A DNA stretch of 64,000 nt from positions 2,046,001-2,110,000 of the forward strand of contig NZ_SMGE01000001.1 in assembly GCF_004339525.1 (NCBI RefSeq), written 5' to 3'. A model generated the notes under the pieces. That model saw nothing but the letters and a program-made list of their open reading frames with translations, was not told where the DNA came from and did no database searches. Made by a program: the position numbers and the translations under genes. Positions 1 to 7,689 of the stretch are shown piece by piece (position 1 is the stretch's first letter; every line of letters begins with the position of its first letter). The stretch is from Flavobacterium sp. 90 (GTDB lineage Bacteria; Bacteroidota; Bacteroidia; Flavobacteriales; Flavobacteriaceae).

Positions 1-1
1 A

Positions 2-142
2 ATTCAAATCCCGGATGAATATTTAAAAACGGAGCGTGAAAAACTTTCCCCGACATTCCGTATGATAATAGTGCTGTTTTTATTTTTTGCATTTTGTCTT
101 TTATTTGTTTTGCCACAGATTATTTTGATTAAAATGATTTAA
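2..142 (+). CDS. C-terminal fragment of a membrane protein (5' end outside window)
   Basis: The frame is open from base 2 to a TAA at 140-142 and gives 46 residues. A charged stretch (EYLKTEREK) precedes one strongly hydrophobic segment (about residues 22-44), so the protein ends in a transmembrane helix. The start lies outside the window. I do not recognise the family. Confidence 0.55.
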   Translation: MQIPDEYLKTEREKLSPTFRMIIVLFLFFAFCLLFVLPQIILIKMI

Positions 143-149
143 AAAAATG

Positions 150-232
150 TTGCCACGAATTTCACTAATTTCCACGAATTATTACAAGTTTTAAACGCAT
201 CGATTTGTGCTAATTTGTGAAATTCGTGGCAA
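150..232. repeat. Inverted intergenic repeat
   Basis: Perfect 16-bp arms (TTGCCACGAATTTCAC at 150-165, complement at 217-232), with weaker pairing continuing inward. A related phrase (AATCTGTGCAATCTGTGGC) follows at about 246-265. Elements of this wording are scattered between genes in Flavobacterium (from memory). It lies between two converging genes and could also act as a weak terminator, although no clean T-tract stem is present. Confidence 0.6.
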
Positions 233-274
233 AAAAATCTTTTTTAATCTGTGCAATCTGTGGCAATAAGTCAT

Positions 275-1345
275 TTAAATCTTAGCGCGTTCATATTGTT
301 TTGGCCATTGAATATCGTCGTTTAATTCTTTAGCAAAATCTAACGGTAAGTTTGGATTTCTTAGCGATTCTCTGGCGAACAAAACCAAATCGGCCTGATC
401 CTTTTTTAAAATTTCTTCGGCTTGTTTGGCTTCGGTAATTAAACCAACTGCGCCTGTCAGGATATTTGCTTCTTTCTTGATTTTCGCTGCAAAATTAACC
501 TGATAACCCGGACCAACCGGAATTTTTTGATACGAAACTAATCCGCCTGACGAAACATCAATCAAGTCTACTCCTTTTTCTTTTAATATTTTAGAAAGTT
601 GTACAGATTCTTCTGGATTCCAACCGTTTTCTGCCCAATCTGTTGCCGAAATTCTAACGAATAAAGGCAAATTTGATGGCCATTCGGTTTGAACTGCTTC
701 CAGAATTTCTAAGGTAAAACGGATTCGGTTCTCGAAACTTCCACCGTATTCATCCGTTCTCGTATTTGTTAATGGTGATAAAAACTGGTGTAATAAATAA
801 CCGTGTGCACCGTGAATTTCTAACACTTTATAACCCGCTTCTACAACTCTTTTGGTCGCAGCTTTGAAATCTGAAATTATTTTTTGGATTCCGTTTTTGT
901 CTAAAGCTTCAGGAAGAAACGGTTCGTCATCATGATATGGAATCGCGCTTGCCGAAACTGTCTGCCATCCACCTTGAGCGAAATCTAATTTTTTATTGCC
1001 TTCCCAAGGTGCAGAAACACTTGCTTTTCGACCTGCGTGCGCCAACTGAATTCCAGGAATTGCATTTTGTGAAACGATAAATTCGTTTATTGTTTTTAGT
1101 TTTTCGATATGTTCGTCTTTCCAAATTCCAAGATCTGAAGGTGAAATTCTAGCTTCGGGAGAAACTGCCGTTGCTTCCTGAATGATTAATCCAACGCCAC
1201 CGCTGGCACGACTGCCAAGATGAACTAAATGCCAATTGTTTGCAAATCCGTCGATTGCCGAATATTGACACATAGGCGAAATAACTATTCTGTTTTTTAA
1301 TGTAATGTCTTTTATCTTAAGTGGAGAAAATAATAATGAAGCCAT
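275..1345 (-). CDS. namA: NADH:flavin oxidoreductase, old yellow enzyme family (YqjM/NamA-like)
   Basis: Predicted FMN-dependent TIM-barrel ene-reductase that reduces activated C=C bonds of enals, enones or xenobiotics with NAD(P)H in the cytoplasm. Visible signatures: PMCQYSA near the N-terminus with Cys26, the redox-tuning cysteine of the YqjM subgroup; HAGRKAS at about 103-109; EIHGAHGYLLHQFLSP with the substrate-binding pair His178/His181; and FARE near the C-terminus for phosphate binding. The 356-residue length fits the YqjM class. It is a single gene, convergent with the upstream fragment and divergent from rseP. The physiological substrate cannot be read from sequence, and the symbol rests on subgroup resemblance. 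Confidence 0.85.
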   Translation of the reverse strand: MASLLFSPLKIKDITLKNRIVISPMCQYSAIDGFANNWHLVHLGSRASGGVGLIIQEATAVSPEARISPSDLGIWKDEHIEKLKTINEFIVSQNAIPGIQLAHAGRKASVSAPWEGNKKLDFAQGGWQTVSASAIPYHDDEPFLPEALDKNGIQKIISDFKAATKRVVEAGYKVLEIHGAHGYLLHQFLSPLTNTRTDEYGGSFENRIRFTLEILEAVQTEWPSNLPLFVRISATDWAENGWNPEESVQLSKILKEKGVDLIDVSSGGLVSYQKIPVGPGYQVNFAAKIKKEANILTGAVGLITEAKQAEEILKKDQADLVLFARESLRNPNLPLDFAKELNDDIQWPKQYERAKI

Positions 1346-1508
1346 AATTGTAACTTTTAATGGTTTTGTACTACCTATAAGGAATGATAGTCTTTAAAAA
1401 AGTAAAGTTAAAGCTTCTTAATAAAAGGAGAATTCTAAATGTTTATTAATTAACAAACATTTAAAACCTTAAGTATTATATTGCACTATCAAATTAAAAT
1501 AGAAACGT

Positions 1509-1516
1509 TACTTTTG
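1509..1516 (+). promoter_or_regulatory. Candidate -7 element for rseP
   Basis: TACTTTTG matches the Bacteroidota TAnnTTTG -7 box, 30 bp before the rseP ATG. The nearest upstream TTG (1481-1483) is 25 bp away, longer than the usual 19-21, so only the -7 box is supported. Confidence 0.45.
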
Positions 1517-1545
1517 TGCGTTAAATTACGAACTAAAAATACAAA

Positions 1546-2886
1546 ATGGATATAGTTATCAAACTCTCTCAATTTCTATTGAGTTTATCTTTACTTATTA
1601 TTCTTCACGAATTAGGACATTTTATTCCTGCTAAATTATTTAAAACAAGAGTCGAAAAATTCTACTTATTTTTTGATGTTAAATATTCTCTATTAAAAAA
1701 GAAAATTGGCGAAACTGAATACGGAATCGGATGGTTGCCACTTGGAGGTTACGTAAAAATCTCCGGAATGATCGACGAAAGTATGGACAAAGAACAAATG
1801 GCTTTGCCTCCGCAACCGTGGGAATTTCGTTCTAAACCGGCTTGGCAGCGTTTGATCATCATGTTAGGTGGTGTTACGGTAAACTTTATATTGGCATTCA
1901 TTATATATATAGGAATGGCATTTGCTTATGGCGATACTTATATTGCAAATTCTGATTTGAAAGATGGTGTTTTCGTTGAAAATCCTGCGATGCTTAAAGC
2001 AGGTTTTAAAACTGGAGATAAACTTGTATCTATCGACGGAAAAAAAGTTGAGAATTATGACAATAGTTTAAACATGAATATTATCATGGCTAAACAAGTC
2101 CTGATTGAAAGAAACGGTCAACAACAAACCATCGCAATACCAAATGATTTTGTTGATCAATTATCTAAACAAGAAAAAGGTTTGTTGGTTAGTATTCGTG
2201 TACCTTTTGCAATTGGAAAAGTTGATGATACATCTCCTAATCAAAATTTGAAAGCTAAAGATTTGATTCTTTCTCTTAACGGAGAAAAAGTAAAATATTT
2301 TGACGAAGCAAAAGCAATCTTAGCTAATAATAAAGGAAAAACAATTCCTGCAGTTGTTTTGCGTGATTTAAAAGAAACAACAATTACGCTTAAAGTTACT
2401 CCAGAAGGAACGTTAGGTGTATATGCTGGTGGTTTAGACATGAAATCATTAGAAAAACTGGGGTATTATAAAATCAGCACTAAAAACTATAGCTTCTTTG
2501 AATCAATTCCGGTTGGACTAGAAAAAGGTAAAGATCAATTAGTAGGTTACGGAAAACAGCTTAAAATGATTTTTAATCCTGAAACTAAAGCTTACAAACA
2601 AGTTGGTGGTTTTGCGGCGATTTTTAACATTTTTCCAAGTTCTTGGAGTTGGGAAACATTCTGGTCAATCACGGCTTTATTGTCAATTATGCTTGGAGTT
2701 ATGAATTTATTGCCAATTCCGGCACTTGATGGTGGTCATGTTATGTTTTTACTATACGAAATAATTAGCGGCAGAAAACCGAGTGATAAATTCCTTGAAA
2801 ATGCACAAATGGTTGGTTTCGTTTTACTTATCGCACTCCTTTTGTTTGCTAACGGGAACGATATTTATAAAGCAATTATGAAGTAG
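1546..2886 (+). CDS. rseP: RIP metalloprotease RseP (site-2 protease family)
   Basis: Inner-membrane zinc protease that cuts substrates, typically anti-sigma factors and signal-peptide remnants, inside the membrane. The zinc motif HELGH is at residues 21-25 in the first helix. The third-ligand motif NLLPIPALDGGH is at 387-398 in a late helix. Two PDZ-like domains occupy roughly 137-200 and 213-290. The 446-residue length is normal for the two-PDZ form. The start is the ATG directly preceding the hydrophobic first helix. An ECF sigma/putative anti-sigma pair sits at 47.5-48.5 kb; a link between the two is only a possibility. Confidence 0.93.
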   Translation: MDIVIKLSQFLLSLSLLIILHELGHFIPAKLFKTRVEKFYLFFDVKYSLLKKKIGETEYGIGWLPLGGYVKISGMIDESMDKEQMALPPQPWEFRSKPAWQRLIIMLGGVTVNFILAFIIYIGMAFAYGDTYIANSDLKDGVFVENPAMLKAGFKTGDKLVSIDGKKVENYDNSLNMNIIMAKQVLIERNGQQQTIAIPNDFVDQLSKQEKGLLVSIRVPFAIGKVDDTSPNQNLKAKDLILSLNGEKVKYFDEAKAILANNKGKTIPAVVLRDLKETTITLKVTPEGTLGVYAGGLDMKSLEKLGYYKISTKNYSFFESIPVGLEKGKDQLVGYGKQLKMIFNPETKAYKQVGGFAAIFNIFPSSWSWETFWSITALLSIMLGVMNLLPIPALDGGHVMFLLYEIISGRKPSDKFLENAQMVGFVLLIALLLFANGNDIYKAIMK

Positions 2887-2917
2887 AAAAAAATATTAAT
2901 AAAAAGTGCAAAAATGT

Positions 2918-2948
2918 TTTTGAGAATCTAAAAAAAGATCTATATTTG
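2918..2948 (+). promoter_or_regulatory. Promoter of the tRNA-Asn pair
   Basis: TTTG at 2918-2921, a 19-bp spacer and TATATTTG at 2941-2948 form a textbook Bacteroidota housekeeping promoter. The first tRNA begins 25 bp after the -7 box. Confidence 0.85.
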
Positions 2949-2972
2949 CACTCGCTAAAAAGAACAACAACT

Positions 2973-3046
2973 TCCTCCTTAGCTCAGTTGGTTAGAGCAT
3001 CTGACTGTTAATCAGAGGGTCCTTGGTTCGAGCCCAAGAGGGGGAG
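2973..3046 (+). tRNA. tRNA-Asn (GTT), copy 1
   Basis: 74-nt cloverleaf. Acceptor TCCTCCT (2973-2979) pairs with AGGGGGA (3039-3045). The anticodon stem TCTGA/TCAGA encloses loop CTGTTAA with anticodon GTT. The T-arm is CTTGG TTCGAGC CCAAG. No CCA is encoded. The sequence is identical to copy 2. Confidence 0.95.
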
Positions 3047-3085
3047 CAACTTTTTTTTAGCAAACATATTTACCTTTAAGGTGAT

Positions 3086-3159
3086 TCCTCCTTAGCTCAG
3101 TTGGTTAGAGCATCTGACTGTTAATCAGAGGGTCCTTGGTTCGAGCCCAAGAGGGGGAG
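3086..3159 (+). tRNA. tRNA-Asn (GTT), copy 2
   Basis: Identical to copy 1 over 74 nt, separated by 39 bp, and followed directly by a strong hairpin terminator. It is probably cotranscribed with copy 1 from the promoter at 2918-2948. Confidence 0.95.
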
Positions 3160-3165
3160 CTTATT

Positions 3166-3200
3166 AAATACCACTTACAATTGTAAGTGGTATTTTTTTT
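3166..3200 (+). terminator. Terminator of the tRNA-Asn operon
   Basis: A perfect 30-bp palindrome (3166-3195, half-site AAATACCACTTACAA) runs into a T-tract. An identical palindrome recurs at 3565-3594 after the GIY-YIG gene. Confidence 0.85.
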
Positions 3201-3219
3201 TGCACAAAATTTAGTTTCT

Positions 3220-3510
3220 ATGAATATTGTTTACATTCTTCATTCCGATAAACTTAACCGATTTTATATTGGATTCACTTCTAATTTTGATACGAGATTG
3301 GAATTTCATAAAAATGCCGAATCTCATAAATTCACATCAAACGCCGATGATTGGACATTATTTCTCAAAATAGCTTGCGAATGCAAAACCGAAGCACTAT
3401 TAATTGAGAAGCACATTAAAAAAATGAAAAGCAAAACTTATATCGAAAATCTAATTAAATACCCCGATATAATTTTAAAACTAAAAAATAAATATAACCA
3501 AAACTGTTAA
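3220..3510 (+). CDS. GIY-YIG nuclease-domain protein
   Basis: A 96-residue single-domain protein of the GIY-YIG (UvrC N-terminal/URI) superfamily. It shows VYIL at 4-7, YIG at 16-18, the expected Arg at about 26 and a later Glu in the TEALLIEKHIKK helix. The ATG at 3220 is preferred over an upstream in-frame ATG at 3187, which lies inside the terminator hairpin and would add a non-conserved leader. The gene lies between a complete tRNA-Asn and a tRNA-Asn 3' relic, and its last codon (Cys) and stop fall inside the anticodon-loop sequence of that relic. This placement suggests capture by tRNA-targeted insertion. Predicted activity is DNA strand cleavage; target unknown. Confidence 0.8.
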   Translation: MNIVYILHSDKLNRFYIGFTSNFDTRLEFHKNAESHKFTSNADDWTLFLKIACECKTEALLIEKHIKKMKSKTYIENLIKYPDIILKLKNKYNQNC

Positions 3511-3558
3511 TCAGAGCCCCGATAGCTATCGGGGTTGGTTCGAGCCCAAGAGGGGGAG
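3504..3558 (+). pseudogene. tRNA-Asn 3'-half relic interrupted by an 18-bp palindrome
   Basis: The sequence resumes tRNA-Asn at the anticodon loop (CTGTTAATCAGAG). An 18-bp palindrome CCCCGATAGCTATCGGGG (3517-3534) stands where GGTCC should be. TTGGTTCGAGCCC and the acceptor 3' strand then follow exactly. The acceptor and D-arm 5' half is absent, so no functional tRNA is possible. Confidence 0.85.
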
Positions 3559-3564
3559 CTTATT

Positions 3565-3597
3565 AAATACCACTTACAATTGTAAGTGGTATTTTTT
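3565..3597 (+). terminator. Duplicated hairpin terminator after the GIY-YIG gene
   Basis: Same 30-bp palindrome as 3166-3195 plus a T-tract, carried along with the duplicated tRNA 3' half. It can end transcripts of the GIY-YIG gene. Confidence 0.8.
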
Positions 3598-3617
3598 TGC
3601 ACTAATGTGAAATAAAA

Positions 3618-3640
3618 CTGTTAGTCAGAGCCCCGATAGC
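3618..3640 (+). pseudogene. Left part of a second tRNA-Asn relic, split by an element
   Basis: CTGTTAGTCAGAG followed by CCCCGATAGC repeats the start of the relic at 3504 with one substitution, then stops abruptly in the middle of the palindrome where the 624-bp element begins. The matching right part is at 4263-4286. Confidence 0.65.
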
Positions 3641-3852
3641 GGATCAATACAGAAATCTGTGGAGCTATAAAAATTAAGGATGAATTTAACCGCAAAGTGC
3701 GCAAAGATTTTTTGCCTGGGGTTATGCATATTAAACGCAAAGTTCGCAAAGCTATATTGATATAGCTTTGCGAACTTTACGTTTTTATAAAACCTTGTAA
3801 ATAAAAAACCTTTGCGTGCTTTGCGGTAAAATACGCAAGGCAAGATTAACGG
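3641..3852. repeat. 212-bp direct repeat, copy 1
   Basis: Begins GGATCAATAC and ends ATTAACGG. It contains outer arms ACCGCAAAGTGCGCAAAG / CTTTGCGTGCTTTGCGGT and a large inner inverted repeat around TATATTGATATA, so it could form a long two-tier hairpin. Copy 2 has equal length and only scattered substitutions. Confidence 0.85.
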
Positions 3853-3911
3853 ATCATGTTCAAAAGTTGGGGATTATGCAAAAAGATTAGATAATCTGAA
3901 CAAGAAAAAAT

Positions 3912-4123
3912 GGATCAATACAAAAATCTGTGGAGCTATAAAAATTAAGGATGAATTTAACCGCAAAGTGCGCAAAGATTTTTTGCCTGGGATTACGCAT
4001 ATTAAACGCAAAGTTCGCAAAGCTTTATCAATATAGCTTTGCGAACTTTACGTTTTTATAAAACCTTGTAAATAAAAAACCTTTGCGTGCTTTGCGGTAA
4101 AATACGCAAGACAACATTAACGG
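3912..4123. repeat. 212-bp direct repeat, copy 2
   Basis: Near-identical to 3641-3852, beginning 271 bp downstream. The 59-bp spacer between the copies is unique sequence. Confidence 0.85.
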
Positions 4124-4232
4124 TAAAGCTTTGCCAACTTTGTATTTTTATAAAATCCTATATGTATAAAAAAACTTTGTTCCCGATAACTATTGGGATT
4201 GCGGTTAAAATAATTAGTCAACACAAAATATT

Positions 4233-6008
4233 TTATGTTTCTCCACAGGTTTTTATGTTGATCCAAGAAGGAGAGCTTAATAAATAACGTTTTGCTTCTT
4301 TCTTATATTCATCAACTTTATCAGATGCCTTTTTTACAGGCAAATTAATAATTTCGAAAGCCATATCTTCAGCCTTTCCTATCTGATTAGTTTTAACAAA
4401 TAACCTAAACAAGTTTATACGAGCATCGTATCTAAAGGGCTCAACGTTCCTATTATATCGATAGATTTGTTCAGCTTTCTTATAGTTTCCTTGTTTTTCA
4501 TAGAATCCAGCTAAAATCTTCCCTAAACTTGGTTTACCTGACTGCTCAAAACCTTTGGATAAATATTCAATACCTTCTTTTCCTAATTTATTCTTTAACA
4601 AGATTCCGCCGGTCATAAATAACTCTTCTCCATTAGCATCGATTTTTGAGACATAACTTTCAATCTTTTCTAAACTTACAAAATGCCTTCTTCGATCATA
4701 AAGACTAAGCAATTTTTGTTCAGCAGTTATTCGTAAAAACATAATTACTAATGTTGATACCAATGTCATTACAATTACTACTTGAAAAAAAATATGTTTT
4801 TTGAAAACACATATCACTCGAACATTGCTTAAATTAATAATAACTACAGCACAGTAACAGCCTACCACCATAAACAAGGGTATCGACAATATATTATTTG
4901 TTAAGGCTGATATTAAAAGACAAACCACAATCGAACCACAAATTTGGGCTTCTTTACTCTGAATAGAATAAATACCTAAAACCACAATAAAAAGGATAAA
5001 TATCGAAAACCATACGATACCAAATTCAAAAGTTAATTCTAAAAAATCATTGTTAGGACTATAGATATAACTCGCGTTTTTTATATCACTCCAAGATCTT
5101 TCCGTTTCAAAATAGTGCGCTTTTTCTAAGTTGTAATGCAATGAAAAAGAGTCAACCCCATATCCTGATAAAGGACGTTTCTCAATTTGTTCTATTGATT
5201 GCTTTAAAATAAATAATCTCCCTGAAGCCGACTCGGATTTTGATGAATTAGTTTTCCAAATTATTAAAAACAAGGTCAACAATACAATAAAACTATTCAA
5301 AGCTACTTTCCATTTGAAATGATTTTTTGCTTTTTGTTTTATATTATATAAATAGAATAAAAGAGCAATACCTAACCCTAAATAAGCACCACGACACTCA
5401 GACAAATACAAACCAAAAAGCAAAATAAAGAGCCCAATATAAAAGACAATACTAATACTCTTCTTCTTTTTTACTTTTCTAAGTATTTCTATCGTACTCA
5501 AAAAACCAATTGCAAGATAAATTCCTAACTGATTTGGCGAAAAGAACAATCCGGTCGAACTAAAATACTCATTTGGAGATTGAAGAACATTTATACTTTG
5601 CAAAATAGCTACAACAACATTCAAAATAGCTGTTATACTTATAAACCAAAGTATATTATCTAAGTTTTTACATATAATATCTTTAGTATTTAATTCTTGT
5701 CTTAATAGAACATATAAAATCAGATAGCCAAAATAATACCAGACTTTTATATTATAAATTGTTGCGTTTGATATATAAAATAAATTCCAAAAACCTATGG
5801 CAACCAGGATTAACACAAGTACATCAAAGTAATTTAATACATATTTATGCTTTGCTTTCTTTACAAGAAAGAACAAACTCCCAATTACCAGTATAATTAA
5901 CCAATAAATAAATTTTCCTTTAGAAAAAGGCAAACTATCAAGTCTACATCGAATGAATGTCAAAATGAAAACAATAATTAAATACAAGCTTATTTTTTGA
6001 AATTTCAT
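4233..6008 (-). CDS. O-antigen ligase-like polytopic membrane protein with C-terminal TPR-like region
   Basis: Residues 1-420 form about twelve hydrophobic helices. A long extracytoplasmic loop contains RLFILKQSIEQIEKRPLSGYG, the Wzy/WaaL-family loop motif, so the protein likely ligates or polymerises surface glycan at the outer face of the inner membrane. Residues about 450-570 are soluble and TPR-like. The last codons are unusual: roughly YLLSSPSW is read from antisense sequence of a tRNA-Asn relic, and INIKTCGET plus the stop are read from the terminal inverted repeat of the 624-bp element. The native C-terminus has therefore probably been replaced. Donor and acceptor glycans are unknown, and no other glycan genes flank it. 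Confidence 0.72.
   Translation of the reverse strand: MKFQKISLYLIIVFILTFIRCRLDSLPFSKGKFIYWLIILVIGSLFFLVKKAKHKYVLNYFDVLVLILVAIGFWNLFYISNATIYNIKVWYYFGYLILYVLLRQELNTKDIICKNLDNILWFISITAILNVVVAILQSINVLQSPNEYFSSTGLFFSPNQLGIYLAIGFLSTIEILRKVKKKKSISIVFYIGLFILLFGLYLSECRGAYLGLGIALLFYLYNIKQKAKNHFKWKVALNSFIVLLTLFLIIWKTNSSKSESASGRLFILKQSIEQIEKRPLSGYGVDSFSLHYNLEKAHYFETERSWSDIKNASYIYSPNNDFLELTFEFGIVWFSIFILFIVVLGIYSIQSKEAQICGSIVVCLLISALTNNILSIPLFMVVGCYCAVVIINLSNVRVICVFKKHIFFQVVIVMTLVSTLVIMFLRITAEQKLLSLYDRRRHFVSLEKIESYVSKIDANGEELFMTGGILLKNKLGKEGIEYLSKGFEQSGKPSLGKILAGFYEKQGNYKKAEQIYRYNRNVEPFRYDARINLFRLFVKTNQIGKAEDMAFEIINLPVKKASDKVDEYKKEAKRYLLSSPSWINIKTCGET
4263..4286 (+). pseudogene. Right part of the split tRNA-Asn relic
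   Basis: CCAAGAAGGAGAGCTTAATA corresponds, with a few changes, to the tRNA-Asn 3' end and its downstream flank (CCAAGAGGGGGAGCTTATTA). It resumes directly after the right terminal repeat of the 624-bp element and overlaps the coding 3' end of the O-antigen-ligase-like gene. Confidence 0.55.
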
Positions 6009-6048
6009 TTTACAATAATTTTAAACCAACCGATTATCGACTAAAAAA

Positions 6049-6056
6049 CAAATTTA
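6049..6056 (-). promoter_or_regulatory. Candidate -7 element for the O-antigen-ligase-like gene
   Basis: On the minus strand the sequence reads TAAATTTG, matching TAnnTTTG, 41 bp upstream of the start codon. No convincing -33 box at the right spacing. Confidence 0.4.
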
Positions 6057-6118
6057 ACATTTTATAATAGTTTTTCTTACTTTTTTAATATAAAATTGTA
6101 ATACTTAACTTATATAAA

Positions 6119-7651
6119 ATGATTAAGATATTTACATACTGCTTTTTATTGGTCTCCCAAACACTTTTATCGCAATCGATTTCGCTTTTTGATGCGAATA
6201 AAAATAATCTGGAAAAAATAGTTTTAGATCATTATAAATCTGATCCTGAAAAAACAAAGGCTGCGCAATTTTTAATATCAAATATGGATATCCATTACAG
6301 CGAAAATTATAAATGGGTAGATAAGAATGATAAAAAAATCAGCTTTAATGAATTTGATTATCCAAATATGGAAATTGCCGTAAAGGCTTTTCAAAAATTA
6401 CAGGACAGTATTAAAGTCTCTCCAAAACTTTATAAAACAAAAGACATTGATATCGTAACTCCAGAGTTTTTAATTAAAAATATTGATTTGGCCTTTAGTG
6501 TATGGAAAAACAATTTATGGTCTAAGTCATATGATTTTAAAACATTTTGCGAATACATTTTACCCTATCGCAGTTTGACAGAACCATTAGAAGACTGGCG
6601 TGAAAATTTCGCTTTTTTGTCTTCTGACGCAATTAATACCGTAATCAACAAGCAAGATCCTGTAGATGTTGCTACTCAAACGATTTTAACGCTTAAAAAT
6701 TTTAGATTTTTAAATAGCCGTCCGGATCCTATTTCTTATTTAAGCCCCAAACAACTACTTTTTAGAAGACAAGGAGATTGCGGAGATCTGGCAAATTTAA
6801 CTTTACTTGCTTGTCGATCGATGGGATTGGCTGTAACTTTTGATTTTACTCCTTATTACGCAGCTTCTTCTAAAAGACATTTTTGGGACACTATAATTGA
6901 TGAAAATGGCAAACACATTCCGTTTAACGGAAATTGTTTTGGCAATCCTCAAGGTCTCCCCAATGCATACAATGCTACAGAAAAACGTCTTGCCAAAGTT
7001 TTTAGGAAAACCTATTCTGTTCAGCAAAATACTTTGGCTGTTTTAAAAGACAGCTTATCAATACCTGAAGGTTTTCTAAGAGAAAAAAATATCCTGGATG
7101 TAACCTCAGAATATGTTCCTGTTGGAAAAATAATTTATCCTTTCCCAATTACAAACAAAGAAACAATAAGCTTTCTTAATGTTTTTAATCTGGGAAAATG
7201 GAAGGCTACCGACTGGGGGAAAAAGTCAGGAACCAATATGGAATACCTGAATCTGGGAACCAACATTGTATATCTGCCAAGCTTATATAAGCCTGATACT
7301 AAAAAAATGAACTATGCTCCTTACCCAATCCTTTTAAATATTGATAAAAAACAACAAGTATTACGCCCAGATTATTCTAAGACTTTTTCATACAACATAA
7401 CCCGGGATAAAACAAAAAAAGCACCCAATCTTGATTTTAATTCATTTGAAGTTTTCGAAAATGAAGTCTTTAATCTTTATGTATGGGACAATGGCTGGAG
7501 AAAAATTGAAGAAGCTAAAGCTCAAAGTGATTTCATACGATTTTCTAAGATCCCGGATAACGGATTGTTCTGGGTTTTATGCTCGAAAAGCAATGGTTAT
7601 GAGCGCATTTTCGTCATTAATAGTCATACGAAACAAATAGAATGGTATTAA
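6119..7651 (+). CDS. Exported transglutaminase-like domain protein
   Basis: 510 residues with an N-terminal signal peptide (cleavage near LLSQS, residue 20). A transglutaminase-like papain-fold core lies at about 205-275: RRQGDCGDLANLTLLACRSM gives Cys221, and SKRHFWDTIIDENGK gives His254 and Asp257/Asp261, a complete Cys-His-Asp set. Such domains in Bacteroidota act as peptidases or amidases on periplasmic or surface substrates. The C-terminal half (about 330-510) is probably beta-rich. It is the first gene of a same-strand run of exported proteins extending to 13.5 kb; the 38-bp gap to the next gene suggests cotranscription. Confidence 0.75.
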   Translation: MIKIFTYCFLLVSQTLLSQSISLFDANKNNLEKIVLDHYKSDPEKTKAAQFLISNMDIHYSENYKWVDKNDKKISFNEFDYPNMEIAVKAFQKLQDSIKVSPKLYKTKDIDIVTPEFLIKNIDLAFSVWKNNLWSKSYDFKTFCEYILPYRSLTEPLEDWRENFAFLSSDAINTVINKQDPVDVATQTILTLKNFRFLNSRPDPISYLSPKQLLFRRQGDCGDLANLTLLACRSMGLAVTFDFTPYYAASSKRHFWDTIIDENGKHIPFNGNCFGNPQGLPNAYNATEKRLAKVFRKTYSVQQNTLAVLKDSLSIPEGFLREKNILDVTSEYVPVGKIIYPFPITNKETISFLNVFNLGKWKATDWGKKSGTNMEYLNLGTNIVYLPSLYKPDTKKMNYAPYPILLNIDKKQQVLRPDYSKTFSYNITRDKTKKAPNLDFNSFEVFENEVFNLYVWDNGWRKIEEAKAQSDFIRFSKIPDNGLFWVLCSKSNGYERIFVINSHTKQIEWY

Positions 7652-7689
7652 TTACATCACAAAACATAACATAATTTAAATTCTAAAAC

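Larger units (their letters stand above)
3641..4264. mobile_element. MITE-like 624-bp element with terminal inverted repeats
   Basis: The left end (GGATCAATACAGAAATCTGT at 3641, then GGAG) matches the complement of the right end at 4241-4264 at about 19 of 24 positions. Inside are two 212-bp direct repeats (3641-3852 and 3912-4123), each built of nested palindromes with the theme CGCAAAG...CTTTGCG, plus a degenerate third stretch to about 4200. No plausible protein is encoded; short frames here are by-products of the palindromes. It sits exactly inside a tRNA-Asn relic. The non-autonomous element reading is inference. Confidence 0.6.

Noticed and set aside
3625..4287. Short open frames inside the 624-bp element as small proteins
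   Set aside because: They are generated by the palindromic CGCAAAG/CTTTGCG repeats, have no domain or start context, and one only exists because of antisense tRNA-relic sequence.
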